DNA of 7,369 nt from Bacillota bacterium (GCA_023458355.1 JAEWZS010000163.1:1-7369), one strand, 5' to 3'. Positions 1 through 7,038 are shown, counted from the first letter of the stretch. Notes: generated by a model from the letters alone, not told the origin. Program-made: numbers and translations.

Positions 1-1
1 C

Positions 2-565
2 CTTACACTTCGCAAAGCTGAAACGCAGTTAGGTGAGCCGCTTAATAAGCAAGTTTTGGTTTATTACGCAGTTCTCTTTATAATTTCGGTTATGGCGGTA
101 TTCGGCTTGTTGCCGTATTGGGCAGCCACAGCTGCAGTATTCCTTGCGGTACTCATGTTCGATAGAAAAACGCTTTTCGCCGTAGATTACAGCCTGCTTT
201 TAACCTTCATAGTTATCTTCTTGTTTGTAGGGAATCTTGCGCGCATAGAACCCATACACGCCTTTCTTTCCCGCATCACGGAAAAGAACACGCTTCTAAC
301 ATCCATCCTTACAAGCCAGGCAACCAGCAATGTTCCTGCCGCAATTCTCCTTTCCGGCTTTACCGATCGTGCAAAAGAGCTGCTTGCGGGCGTAAACATC
401 GGGGGCTTAGGCACACTCATCGCGTCCATGGCAAGCGTTATCTCGTATAAAATGTACGCGAGTGTCCACAAAGGCCAAACGGGCAGGTACATACTGCTGT
501 TCAGCCTTTGGAATCTCGCGTTTCTAATCTTGCTTACTGCACTCGGTTTTCTGTTGTTCTATTGA
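2..565 (+). CDS. C-terminal part of an SLC13/CitMHS-type anion or carboxylate permease (5' end outside window)
   Basis: The frame is open from the left edge to TGA at 563-565 (187 codons seen), so this is the 3' end of a longer gene; the TTG at 56 is internal, not a start. The protein is very hydrophobic, with membrane segments at about residues 20-37, 39-53, 63-80, 127-148 and 162-187 of the visible part. The stretch SQATSNVPAA (about 105-114), followed by GVNIGGLGT (about 130-138), resembles the re-entrant SNVPA-type loop and second conserved helix of the CitMHS/SLC13/ArsB ion-transporter superfamily. Such proteins sit in the cytoplasmic membrane and move dicarboxylates, citrate, sulfate or related anions, often with Na+ or H+. 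The substrate cannot be read from this fragment. It converges with asd, 24 bp away, with no terminator visible between them. The family call is fairly secure; substrate and any tie to the threonine genes are not. Confidence 0.8.
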   Translation, partial: LTLRKAETQLGEPLNKQVLVYYAVLFIISVMAVFGLLPYWAATAAVFLAVLMFDRKTLFAVDYSLLLTFIVIFLFVGNLARIEPIHAFLSRITEKNTLLTSILTSQATSNVPAAILLSGFTDRAKELLAGVNIGGLGTLIASMASVISYKMYASVHKGQTGRYILLFSLWNLAFLILLTALGFLLFY

Positions 566-589
566 ATGAATTTATATTCTACCTATACT

Positions 590-1585
590 TTACAGCAGCT
601 CCGCAATCTGTATCGCATTGGTAGCAGCGCCTTTGCGCACCTGATCGCCGCAGCACCAAAGCGCTATTCCGTTAGCGTTTATTAGATCGCGGCGTATCCT
701 GCCTACAAACACCAAGTCCTGATCGCTCGTTTCAAGCGGCATAGGATAGCGTTTAAGTGCCTGATCGTCTTCTAAGCGGCAGCCCTGAGCGTGTTCTATA
801 GCTGCGCGCACACGGGCGATATCAAGTCGCTCCTGCGTTATAAGCGAGATAGAAATAGAATGAGAACGCCATACGGGCACGCGTACGCAGGTGCATGTCA
901 CATTTAGCTCAGGCAAGTGCATAATCTTCCTGCCCTCGTTTTGCATCTTCATTTCTTCACTGGTATAACCGTTTTCGTCAAAACCACCGATTTGCGGTAT
1001 GAGGTTAAATGCAATCTGGTATGGGAACACGGTGTTTTCTAAAGCCTTTCCCTCCGCCCATTGGTGCATCTGATTTTCAAGTTCCTTTGTTCCTCCGGCA
1101 CCTGCGCCAGAAACCGCCTGATAGGTAGACGCGACCATGCTTTTAATGGGCGAAAGGCGGTTGATTGCATTTACCGCAACAAGTGCAATGGTGGTGGAGC
1201 AGTTCGGGTTTGAAATGATGCCTTTGTGGAGTTTCACATCCTCGGGGTTTACTTCAGGCACCACAAGCGGTACGTCTTTATCCATGCGGAAAGCGCTCGA
1301 GTTGTCTACAAACACCGCACCCGCTTCCCGTATATATGGCGCAAACACCTTGGCATGTGCATTCTCTACAGCGCCTAATACGATATCCGCACCGGAGAAG
1401 GACTTCTTATCTCCCTCGCGTACTTCTATTTCTTCGCCCCGAAACATCAGTTTTCTACCCGCGCTCCTAACGGAGCCAAGCGCTACAAGCTCTGACACGG
1501 GGAATTTCCTCTCCTCAAGCACCTTGAGCATTTCCTGCCCTACCGCACCCGTTGCGCCTAAAACTACTACTTTTTTCTGTTTCAT
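590..1585 (-). CDS. asd: Aspartate-semialdehyde dehydrogenase
   Basis: This enzyme reduces L-aspartyl-4-phosphate to L-aspartate-4-semialdehyde with NADPH, the second step of the aspartate pathway and the last before the lysine/diaminopimelate branch; it is cytosolic. The protein is 331 aa, normal for the bacterial family. The N-terminal Rossmann motif GATGAVGQEM lies at residues 10-19, and FVDNSSAFR at about 92-100. The catalytic cysteine is Cys129 in SNPNCSTT. Gln156 in TYQAVSGAG and the substrate/acid-base segment RVPVWRSHS (Arg235, His242) are all present, so the enzyme should be active. The start is ATG at 1585, preceded on the minus strand by a strong AAGGAGGT site (1594-1601) with about 9 nt spacing. 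It is the last gene of the leftward operon, 24 bp after the lysC stop. No terminator is visible before the convergent permease gene. Confidence 0.96.
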   Translation of the reverse strand: MKQKKVVVLGATGAVGQEMLKVLEERKFPVSELVALGSVRSAGRKLMFRGEEIEVREGDKKSFSGADIVLGAVENAHAKVFAPYIREAGAVFVDNSSAFRMDKDVPLVVPEVNPEDVKLHKGIISNPNCSTTIALVAVNAINRLSPIKSMVASTYQAVSGAGAGGTKELENQMHQWAEGKALENTVFPYQIAFNLIPQIGGFDENGYTSEEMKMQNEGRKIMHLPELNVTCTCVRVPVWRSHSISISLITQERLDIARVRAAIEHAQGCRLEDDQALKRYPMPLETSDQDLVFVGRIRRDLINANGIALWCCGDQVRKGAATNAIQIAELL

Positions 1586-1593
1586 ATTTTAAA

Positions 1594-1602
1594 ACCTCCT
1601 TA
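1594..1602 (-). promoter_or_regulatory. Strong Shine-Dalgarno site of asd
   Basis: On the minus strand this reads TAAGGAGGT, a near-perfect match to the anti-Shine-Dalgarno sequence, about 8-9 nt before the asd ATG. It lies in the 24-bp lysC-asd gap, in a small run of TAAGG-like repeats (three copies). It is stronger than the site of lysC, so asd is likely translated independently rather than only by coupling. Confidence 0.8.
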
Positions 1603-1609
1603 CCTTACC

Positions 1610-2932
1610 TTATCTTACGAAGCTGTCGTATAGCACACGTATGGTCTTTTCAAAATCGGCGTTTTCTACGCCTACCACGATGCTGATCTCCTCAGGCCCT
1701 TGCGCAATCATGCGTATGTTGATGTCGCTTTGGCCGATGGTACAAAAAAGCCTTCCCGAAATACCGGGGCGATACATCATCCTGCGTCCTACCGCCGCCA
1801 CAAGCGATATGTTTTCCGTGACCTTTACCGAATCCGGTTCCACGCGGGAGCGTATCTCAGAGATTATATCATAGATACAGTTTTTTACCTTTTCGGTGGA
1901 AACGACCACGCTAAAGCTGTCGATACCCGATGGGATGTGTTCAATACCCACGCCGTAATGCTCAAATATCTCTACCACGCGCCGTAATACACCCGCGTCA
2001 CCCGACATATGAGATTTGCATATGGTGATGATGCTGTAGTTTTTACGGCCTGAAATACCCGTGATGAAACGGCGTGCACCCTCTCCGTTTTCTTCGCCGA
2101 ATTCCTCTTGGATAAGTGTACCGGGTGCCTCAGGTTCATTGGTGTTTTTTATGTTGAGCGGTATCTTTTTTTCGCGTACAGGGAAAACCGTTTCCTCGTG
2201 CAGAACGTCTGCTCCCATGTAGGAAAGCTCGCGCAGCTCACTATAGGTAATGCGCTCAATCGATTTGGGATCCTTGACGATGCGCGGATCGGCCATGAGT
2301 ATGCCCGAAACATCCGTCCAGTTTTCATATACGCTCGCATCCACCGCGGCGGCGGCAATTGCGCCTGTGATATCCGAACCACCCCGCGTCATCACACGGA
2401 TACGTCCGTCCGGCATGGCTCCGTAAAAGCCCGGCAGCACAAGACGGTGGTGCTTTAAAAGCGCCTCACGCAGATGCTCGTTTGTTTTCTCGTAGTTCAC
2501 CTTACCATCGTAGTTGAAAAAAAGCCAATCCTTCGCGTCTAAAAACATAAAACCGAGGTATTCCGCCATCAGCTTTGCGGAAAAATACTCTCCGCGCGAA
2601 ACAAGGTAATCGGTTGATATATCGCGGTCCATCTCAGCCCGAAGTGCTGTGAACTCCGCGTCTAGGTCAATTGAAAGATTACAGCCCTCTTTAATATTTT
2701 CGTAGCGCTCCCCCACCATAGATAGTATACTTTCATAGGATACACCGTATTTGAGATGCGCATGGCAAAGGTATAATAAATCCGTAATCTTATGGTCGTC
2801 CTTATGCCGTTTGCCGGGAGCGGATACCACCACCACCGTACGCGTTTGATCGCTCTCCACGATATTTTTCACCTTATGAAACTGCTCGGCGTCAGCAAGT
2901 GACGATCCTCCGAATTTTACTACTTTAATCAT
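1610..2932 (-). CDS. lysC: Aspartate kinase with two C-terminal ACT domains
   Basis: This enzyme phosphorylates L-aspartate with ATP to give L-aspartyl-4-phosphate, the committed step towards lysine, threonine and methionine. I start it at ATG 2932 (440 aa) because the product then begins MIKVVKFGGSS, the usual family start. An in-frame GTG at 2938 would add two residues and is also possible. Amino-acid kinase motifs follow in order: KFGGSS (about 6-11), SRGEYFSAKLMA (about 112-123), TRGGSDITGA (about 182-191) and WTDVSGILMADPR (about 205-217). Two ACT-type regulatory modules follow, one from about residue 292 (GISGRKNYSIITI) and one from about 376 (SLVAAVGRRM... GISGRLF). This is the ordinary monofunctional, feedback-inhibited architecture; the inhibitor (lysine, threonine or both) cannot be read off. 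It overlaps the 3' end of hom by 8 nt, implying translational coupling, and precedes asd. Confidence 0.95.
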   Translation of the reverse strand: MIKVVKFGGSSLADAEQFHKVKNIVESDQTRTVVVVSAPGKRHKDDHKITDLLYLCHAHLKYGVSYESILSMVGERYENIKEGCNLSIDLDAEFTALRAEMDRDISTDYLVSRGEYFSAKLMAEYLGFMFLDAKDWLFFNYDGKVNYEKTNEHLREALLKHHRLVLPGFYGAMPDGRIRVMTRGGSDITGAIAAAAVDASVYENWTDVSGILMADPRIVKDPKSIERITYSELRELSYMGADVLHEETVFPVREKKIPLNIKNTNEPEAPGTLIQEEFGEENGEGARRFITGISGRKNYSIITICKSHMSGDAGVLRRVVEIFEHYGVGIEHIPSGIDSFSVVVSTEKVKNCIYDIISEIRSRVEPDSVKVTENISLVAAVGRRMMYRPGISGRLFCTIGQSDINIRMIAQGPEEISIVVGVENADFEKTIRVLYDSFVR

Positions 2933-4088
2933 TTTCACTTAACCCCGCAAAGAAGAGCCGCGGGTCTGACTCCCTCAATTTTTTCACAAGCGCATGCATC
3001 GCATGGACCGAAGCCGGTTTTGTGATATATGCACGAAATTTCCCCATCTCGATATGCTCACACATTAGATCGCTAAGCGATTCATGTGGCAGATCGGCAC
3101 ACGACCTCACGTAATAGCGGTGCACCGCTGCAGTGTTATCAACGTTTAGCGGCAAAAACTCGCTTTTGGGCGGCTTAACAAGGCCGCGGGCAATATCCAA
3201 AATATCCTGCGCCACAGTTATGCCTGTAGGCATTTTCCCCGCCCCCTGCCCGAAAAAGCTCTGTTTTTTAAGGTGCTTCCCGACAAGGCTCAAAAGGTTA
3301 TAGTTATCCGGCACATTGGCTTCCTGTGAAGCATCGCTCACAAAAGAGGGTTCCGCATACGCACTCACGCCGTTTTGCTCCTTCGCGGCATGAACCGTCA
3401 ACTTTAAAACCATTTTGCGCGCCTCACCGAACTCGATATCGCAGCGCTCAACAAAGCGTATACCCGCGACATCCATTTCACTTTCGCGAATTACCGTTTG
3501 AAACGCCATATTCGCGGAAAGGGCGCATTTTCTTGCGGCATCGAATCCGTCGATATCAGCCCCGGGTTCCGCTTCTGCGTATCCGAGCGCTTGCGCTTTT
3601 TTTAAAGCCGAGCTAAAATCCATCCCCTTTTGCATAGAAACTAAAATGTAGTTGGACGTGCCATTCATCACGCCGCCTATTTCCATAATATCGTCGCAGC
3701 GCATGGCGCGTTCGAGATTATATAGCCATTGTATGCCGCCCCCCGCGCAGGCGGTGTGCCTCAAGCATACACTGTTTTTTGCTGCTATATCGTAGAGCTC
3801 CCGATAAGAATTGCAGATAAGCTCCTTGTTGGCGCTTACTACATGCTTCCCAGCCTCCATCGCCGAAAGCACATAACTTCTTGCGGGCTCCTTACCGCCC
3901 ATAACCTCCGCTACGATGGCTATTTCGGGGTCGTTCAAAATATCTTGAAAGTCCGAGGTGACTTCACTTACACCGCATGCGCGCACTTGCCGGACGAGTA
4001 CACGCTTTACCTCAACCTCGGGCGAACCTAGAAGCACATCATATGTGCCGCTCCCCACAGTTCCGTAACCCAACAAAGCAATCTTCAC
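2925..4088 (-). CDS. hom: Homoserine dehydrogenase with a shortened C-terminal ACT-like region
   Basis: This enzyme reduces aspartate semialdehyde to L-homoserine with NAD(P)H, the first step specific to threonine and methionine. The start is GTG at 4088, with AAAAGAGG on the minus strand (4098-4105) about 9 nt upstream; no ATG fits. The 387-aa protein has the Rossmann motif GYGTVG (7-12), the nucleotide-site lysine in VVSANKEL (Lys88), the core motif GGVMNGTSNYIL (138-149), and GYAEAEPGADIDGFDAARK (169-187). That last stretch contains Asp183 and Lys187, equivalent to the catalytic Asp/Lys pair of the family. GQGAGKMPTG (280-289) closes the catalytic core. Beyond about residue 315 there are only about 70 residues. 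HRYYVRSC resembles the first strand of the usual ACT domain, but the middle of the domain seems to be missing. It is first in the leftward operon, overlaps lysC, and is divergent from thrC. Confidence 0.95.
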   Translation of the reverse strand: MKIALLGYGTVGSGTYDVLLGSPEVEVKRVLVRQVRACGVSEVTSDFQDILNDPEIAIVAEVMGGKEPARSYVLSAMEAGKHVVSANKELICNSYRELYDIAAKNSVCLRHTACAGGGIQWLYNLERAMRCDDIMEIGGVMNGTSNYILVSMQKGMDFSSALKKAQALGYAEAEPGADIDGFDAARKCALSANMAFQTVIRESEMDVAGIRFVERCDIEFGEARKMVLKLTVHAAKEQNGVSAYAEPSFVSDASQEANVPDNYNLLSLVGKHLKKQSFFGQGAGKMPTGITVAQDILDIARGLVKPPKSEFLPLNVDNTAAVHRYYVRSCADLPHESLSDLMCEHIEMGKFRAYITKPASVHAMHALVKKLRESDPRLFFAGLSEND

Positions 4089-4097
4089 TGTAAAATA

Positions 4098-4105
4098 CCT
4101 CTTTT
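4098..4105 (-). promoter_or_regulatory. Ribosome binding site supporting the GTG start of hom
   Basis: The minus strand reads AAAAGAGG here, followed by a 9-nt spacer and GTG. The product from that GTG begins directly with the Rossmann strand (KIALLGYGTVG), so the site decides the start. No in-frame ATG lies nearby. Confidence 0.7.
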
Positions 4106-4118
4106 GTCCTCATAATAA

Positions 4119-4132
4119 AAACACTTGTGTTT
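4119..4132. promoter_or_regulatory. 14-bp dyad (AAACAC-TT-GTGTTT), possible operator between the divergent operons
   Basis: Two perfect 6-bp half-sites, AAACAC and GTGTTT, flank a 2-bp centre. The dyad lies between the divergent hom and thrC operons. It covers the candidate -35 of thrC (TTGTGT, 4125-4130) and lies within the spacer of one candidate hom promoter. That is where a dimeric repressor controlling both directions would bind. With a 2-bp centre it is not a good RNA hairpin. There is no direct evidence of binding. Confidence 0.35.
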
Positions 4133-4153
4133 GTACGGAAAACAATGTATCAT
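4125..4153 (+). promoter_or_regulatory. Candidate promoter of the thrC-thrB-ACT operon
   Basis: A TTGTGT hexamer (4125-4130) and TATCAT (4148-4153) are separated by 17 bp, the ideal sigma-A spacing. The -10 matches consensus at five of six positions and the -35 at three of six. Transcription would begin about 4160, leaving a leader of only about 35-40 nt before thrC. That is too short for a T-box or a classical attenuator. Confidence 0.45.
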
Positions 4154-4182
4154 ATTCGTAAGTGAAAAGCAAGTCGAAATTT

Positions 4183-4189
4183 GGAGAGG
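4183..4189 (+). promoter_or_regulatory. Ribosome binding site that fixes the thrC start
   Basis: GGAGAGG lies 7 nt before ATG 4197. The extra 24 codons upstream in the same frame (from TTG 4125) have no comparable site, overlap the promoter region, and encode residues unlike any threonine synthase N-terminus. Confidence 0.75.
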
Positions 4190-4196
4190 AAAATTT

Positions 4197-5678
4197 ATGC
4201 TATATTTCAGCACACGCGATACATCGCTTACGGCAACGGGTTTAGAGGCTGTAGTAAATGGCATCGCACCGGACGGCGGGCTTTACATGCCCGCACACTT
4301 CCCGCATCTTCCCGTCGAAAGCCTGTTGTCGCTCGACGCGCTCGGTATCTCTAAAAGGATACTCGGTGCGTATTTTGATGAACTTAGCGAGGCGGAAATA
4401 AGCACACTTATCGATGCTTCCTATATAGGGCGTTTTGAAACGCCCGATTTGACACCTATTGTGCAATTGAAAGGCGCGTATGTGCTGGAGCTTTTCCGAG
4501 GGCCTACACAGGCGTTTAAGGACGTTGCGCTTTCTGTACTCCCACATCTGATGACTGCCGCACGCAAAAAGCTAGGCGTGAAAAAAGAAATGCTCATCCT
4601 CACCGCTACAAGCGGCGACACGGGAAAAGCCGCACTTACAGGTTTTTGCGATGTTGCGGGGACGCGCATTGCGGTTTACTACCCTGAGGGCGGTGTAAGC
4701 CCCGTTCAACAAAAGCAGATGACAACGCAAAAAGGAAAAAATGTTGCCGTATGCGCCGTGCGCGGCAATTTCGATGACGCGCAAACAGGTGTAAAGGCTA
4801 TTTTCACAAGCGCGCCGGCAAAAGAAAAGCTCGATCAACTCGGCTTCTCGCTTTCAAGCGCCAATTCCATCAACATAGGCAGGCTCATCCCGCAGATTAT
4901 GTACTATTACAAGGCCTATATTGACCTTGTAAAATGCGATGCAATTCAGGTTGGCGAAGCAGTCAATTTCATCGTGCCGACCGGCAATTTCGGCAACATA
5001 CTCGCAGGGTACTTCGCCAAAAAGATGGGGCTTCCTGTTGGCTGTCTCGTATGTGCCTCCAATGTGAACGATGTGTTGACAGACTTTCTTACAACCGGTA
5101 CATATGACCGCCGTCGGGCATTTTACAAAACCGCATCGCCGAGCATGGATATTTTAATTTCAAGTAACCTCGAAAGGCTTTTATACCTTGTCTGCGGTGA
5201 AAAAACATCGGGCTACATGGAAAGCCTAAAAAATACAGGCTATTATGAGATAGACGCTGCTGCGCTTGACGCTCTTAAAAAAGACTTCTACCCCGCTCGC
5301 TGCAGCGAGGAGGAATGCCTGTCTACCGTCCGACGCGTGTTTAATGAAAACCAATACCTTTGCGATACGCATACCGCTGTGGCATTTCACGCTCTATCAC
5401 AATACCAAGAAGCAGAAAAAAGTACTGCACCCGCGGTTGTTTTAAGTACTGCGTCGCCCTTCAAATTCCCAAATGCCGTGCTTAATGCACTTGAAGGAGC
5501 AGCGCCTGATGACGAGTTTGAGGCGATAGAACGGCTCGAGAACATTTCTGGTATTTTAGCACCTAAGGCGCTGACATCGCTCAAGGATATTCCGCAGAGG
5601 CATACGGATGTGGTAAAATTAGAAGAAATGGAAAATTACATACTCAGAAAGGCGGAACAAACACAATGGTACGAGTAA
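4197..5678 (+). CDS. thrC: Threonine synthase (PLP-dependent)
   Basis: This enzyme converts O-phospho-L-homoserine to L-threonine and phosphate using pyridoxal phosphate, the last step of the pathway. The frame opens further upstream (TTG at 4125), but ATG 4197 is preceded by GGAGAGG (4183-4189) with 7 nt spacing. It gives MLYFSTRDTSLTATG, the normal N-terminus of the family, and a 493-aa protein. From that start, the N-terminal threonine synthase domain covers roughly residues 1-85. The Schiff-base lysine is Lys108 in GPTQAFKD. SGDTGKAA (139-146), the phosphate-binding loop TGNFGN (262-267) and the C-terminal STASPFKFP (417-425) are all present. The length fits the longer ThrC type common in bacteria and fungi rather than the short plant-like one. 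The gene is first in the rightward operon and its 3' end overlaps thrB by 13 nt. Confidence 0.96.
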   Translation: MLYFSTRDTSLTATGLEAVVNGIAPDGGLYMPAHFPHLPVESLLSLDALGISKRILGAYFDELSEAEISTLIDASYIGRFETPDLTPIVQLKGAYVLELFRGPTQAFKDVALSVLPHLMTAARKKLGVKKEMLILTATSGDTGKAALTGFCDVAGTRIAVYYPEGGVSPVQQKQMTTQKGKNVAVCAVRGNFDDAQTGVKAIFTSAPAKEKLDQLGFSLSSANSINIGRLIPQIMYYYKAYIDLVKCDAIQVGEAVNFIVPTGNFGNILAGYFAKKMGLPVGCLVCASNVNDVLTDFLTTGTYDRRRAFYKTASPSMDILISSNLERLLYLVCGEKTSGYMESLKNTGYYEIDAAALDALKKDFYPARCSEEECLSTVRRVFNENQYLCDTHTAVAFHALSQYQEAEKSTAPAVVLSTASPFKFPNAVLNALEGAAPDDEFEAIERLENISGILAPKALTSLKDIPQRHTDVVKLEEMENYILRKAEQTQWYE

Positions 5679-6565
5679 AAGTTCCCGCATCCACAGCCAA
5701 CTTCGGCCCGGGCTTTGACAGCCTCGGCCTTGCGGTATCCCTATACGCTACACTTTGCTTTTGGGAGGACGAGGACGGCCTTAAAATTGAAGGCTGTGAC
5801 GACGCCTACAAAACGGAAGATAATCTCGCGGTTGTCGCCTATAAAAAGGTATTGTCGAGGCTAGGTATTCCTTTTAAGAATCTCGGTGTCCGCATCGACT
5901 CAGAAATTCCCGTATCTCGAGGGCTTGGTTCCTCTGCTGCATTGATTGTGGCGGGTCTTCTTGCAGGCAACGCTGCGCATGGGGCAAAGCTTAGCAAGTC
6001 CACGCTCTTTTCGCTTGCGACAGAGCTTGAAGGCCATCCCGATAACGTAGCAGCTGCACTTTTTGGTGGATTTACCGCAAGCATGATGCAAAACGGCGTC
6101 CCCAATATGGCACGTTATGAGATTGACCCGGCGCTTCGCTTCCTCGCGCTTGTTCCGGATTTTAAAATCTCCACGCATGCAGCGCGCACAGCTCTTCCAA
6201 AAACCGTTCCCTTTAGCGACGCGGTATTTAACCTTTCTCGCATGGGCGTTTTGTTAAAGGCGCTTGAGCACGGTGACGACCCGCTCATAACCGCAGCGCT
6301 TGACGACAAGCTGCACCAGCCCTATCGCTCAAAACTCATCCCGGGCTATGAAACAGTGCGAAGCCTCGCGCTCAATGCAGGCTGCACGGCATTTTACATA
6401 AGCGGATCAGGTTCAGCGTGCATGTGCATGTACCGCGGCGAAAGCTTCCCAAAACGCATGAAGGAGCTTATTGCCGGTTTAGAGAATAACTGGCATGCCA
6501 TCCCTGTGAATATCGACCATGATGGGGCCATGCTATTGGAGACACCATGCAAAACCAATATTTAA
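5666..6565 (+). CDS. thrB: Homoserine kinase (GHMP family)
   Basis: This enzyme phosphorylates L-homoserine with ATP to O-phospho-L-homoserine, the substrate of ThrC; it is cytosolic. The 299-aa length is typical. GHMP-kinase motif 1 is KVPASTANFGPGFDSLGLAV (5-24). The ATP-binding motif 2 is PVSRGLGSSAA (82-92), with EGHPDN (122-127) downstream. Motif 3 is the C-terminal ISGSGSACMCMY (245-256). All key motifs are intact. The ATG lies inside the end of thrC (13-nt overlap), with a modest purine-rich AAAGGCGG upstream, so translation is probably coupled. Its own 3' end overlaps the next gene by 19 nt. The order thrC-thrB mirrors the last two steps of the pathway. I see nothing unusual in the protein. 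Confidence 0.96.
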   Translation: MVRVKVPASTANFGPGFDSLGLAVSLYATLCFWEDEDGLKIEGCDDAYKTEDNLAVVAYKKVLSRLGIPFKNLGVRIDSEIPVSRGLGSSAALIVAGLLAGNAAHGAKLSKSTLFSLATELEGHPDNVAAALFGGFTASMMQNGVPNMARYEIDPALRFLALVPDFKISTHAARTALPKTVPFSDAVFNLSRMGVLLKALEHGDDPLITAALDDKLHQPYRSKLIPGYETVRSLALNAGCTAFYISGSGSACMCMYRGESFPKRMKELIAGLENNWHAIPVNIDHDGAMLLETPCKTNI

Positions 6566-6981
6566 TCGTCGATAAACGCATATTGCCCGACTATTACGAA
6601 AAGGTGCTGCAAGCACGCGCTATGCTCGACGCAGGGTCCGTAAAGGAAGTGAGCGAGGCGGTGCGGCTCGTAGGTATATCACGCAGCACCTATTATAAGT
6701 ATAAGGACTACATTTTTGCCCCCAATGAGGAAACGGCAAAAAAGGCTGTACTCTCCATGATGCTGCACCATGAAAAGGGAGCACTAAGTGAAACGCTTAA
6801 CACTTTGAGCTCCTTAGGTGCAAACATACTCACGATCACACAGAGCCTCCCCATCAACTCGCAGGCGAACGTAGTAATCTCGCTCGACACGACGCATATA
6901 GCAGTACCCTTAAGCGATGTGCTAAAGCGCTTAAGCGAAATCCCCGCCGCAAGCGCAGTGAAGCTATTGGCAATTGAGTGA
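6547..6981 (+). CDS. HTH-ACT domain protein, PheB/UPF0735 type (probable regulator)
   Basis: This is a 144-aa cytosolic protein. Residues about 31-54 (SVKEVSEAVRLVGISRSTYYKYKD) have the pattern of a helix-turn-helix, with the turn around VGIS. Residues about 67-143 form an ACT domain: LSMMLHHEKGALSETLNTLSSLGANILTITQSL is a classic first strand, helix and second strand, and PINSQANVVISLD is the third strand. ACT domains bind amino acids and dimerise. The whole fits the PheB/UPF0735 family, named after the pheA-linked gene of Bacillus; its biochemical role is poorly settled. GGAG (6538-6541) is 5 nt before the ATG, and the gene overlaps thrB by 19 nt, so it is produced with the threonine enzymes. 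I infer a threonine-sensing regulator or an accessory ACT subunit for the pathway; DNA binding is only suggested by the HTH. Confidence 0.88.
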   Translation: MQNQYLIVDKRILPDYYEKVLQARAMLDAGSVKEVSEAVRLVGISRSTYYKYKDYIFAPNEETAKKAVLSMMLHHEKGALSETLNTLSSLGANILTITQSLPINSQANVVISLDTTHIAVPLSDVLKRLSEIPAASAVKLLAIE

Positions 6982-7010
6982 AAGCATGCAAAACCCAATG
7001 AAATTTACAA

Positions 7011-7038
7011 TTGACAACGCTTTGTTTTTCGGTATAAT
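7011..7038 (+). promoter_or_regulatory. Near-consensus sigma-A promoter of tRNA-Glu
   Basis: Perfect TTGACA (7011-7016) and perfect TATAAT (7033-7038) hexamers are separated by 16 bp. Transcription would start about 7044-7046, a dozen nucleotides before the mature tRNA 5' end. This is the strongest promoter in the window and is typical of stable RNA genes. It means tRNA expression does not depend on read-through from the threonine operon. Confidence 0.88.

Larger units (their letters stand above)
4112..4172 (-). promoter_or_regulatory. Candidate promoters of the hom-lysC-asd operon
   Basis: Two weak sigma-A-like pairs can be drawn on the minus strand. One has -35 TTCCGT (4135-4140), a 17-bp spacer and -10 TATTAT (4112-4117). 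The other has -35 TTGCTT (4167-4172), about 16-17 bp, and -10 TACATT (4145-4150). TATTAT is the better -10 hexamer but its -35 is poor. Some promoter is needed here because hom is the first gene and no other gene lies upstream; which hexamers are used is uncertain. Confidence 0.4.

Noticed and set aside
1137..1592. A 151-codon frame opposite asd
   Set aside because: It lies wholly antisense to a well-supported enzyme gene, its peptide matches no family I recognise, and it has no Shine-Dalgarno site.
2108..2458. A 116-codon plus-strand frame inside lysC, and similar frames at 1641-1987
   Set aside because: They are antisense to conserved aspartate kinase motifs; composition and length fit chance frames.
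3326..4031. Plus-strand frames of about 100 codons opposite hom
   Set aside because: They are antisense to the homoserine dehydrogenase core, with no start signals and no recognisable domain.
4125..4196. N-terminal extension of thrC from TTG, or a leader peptide for attenuation
   Set aside because: No ribosome binding site precedes TTG 4125, and it overlaps the candidate promoter. The 24 codons contain no threonine codons and no terminator/antiterminator pair follows. The good site before ATG 4197 settles the start.
4089..4196. T-box or other riboswitch controlling thrC
   Set aside because: The whole intergenic space is 108 bp and holds two promoters. There is no T-box sequence and no terminator hairpin.
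4242..4838. Minus-strand frames of 82-101 codons opposite thrC
   Set aside because: They are shadows of a strongly supported gene; none has a ribosome binding site or recognisable motifs.
5839..6309. Minus-strand frames of 64-92 codons opposite thrB
   Set aside because: They are antisense to conserved GHMP-kinase motifs and look like chance frames.
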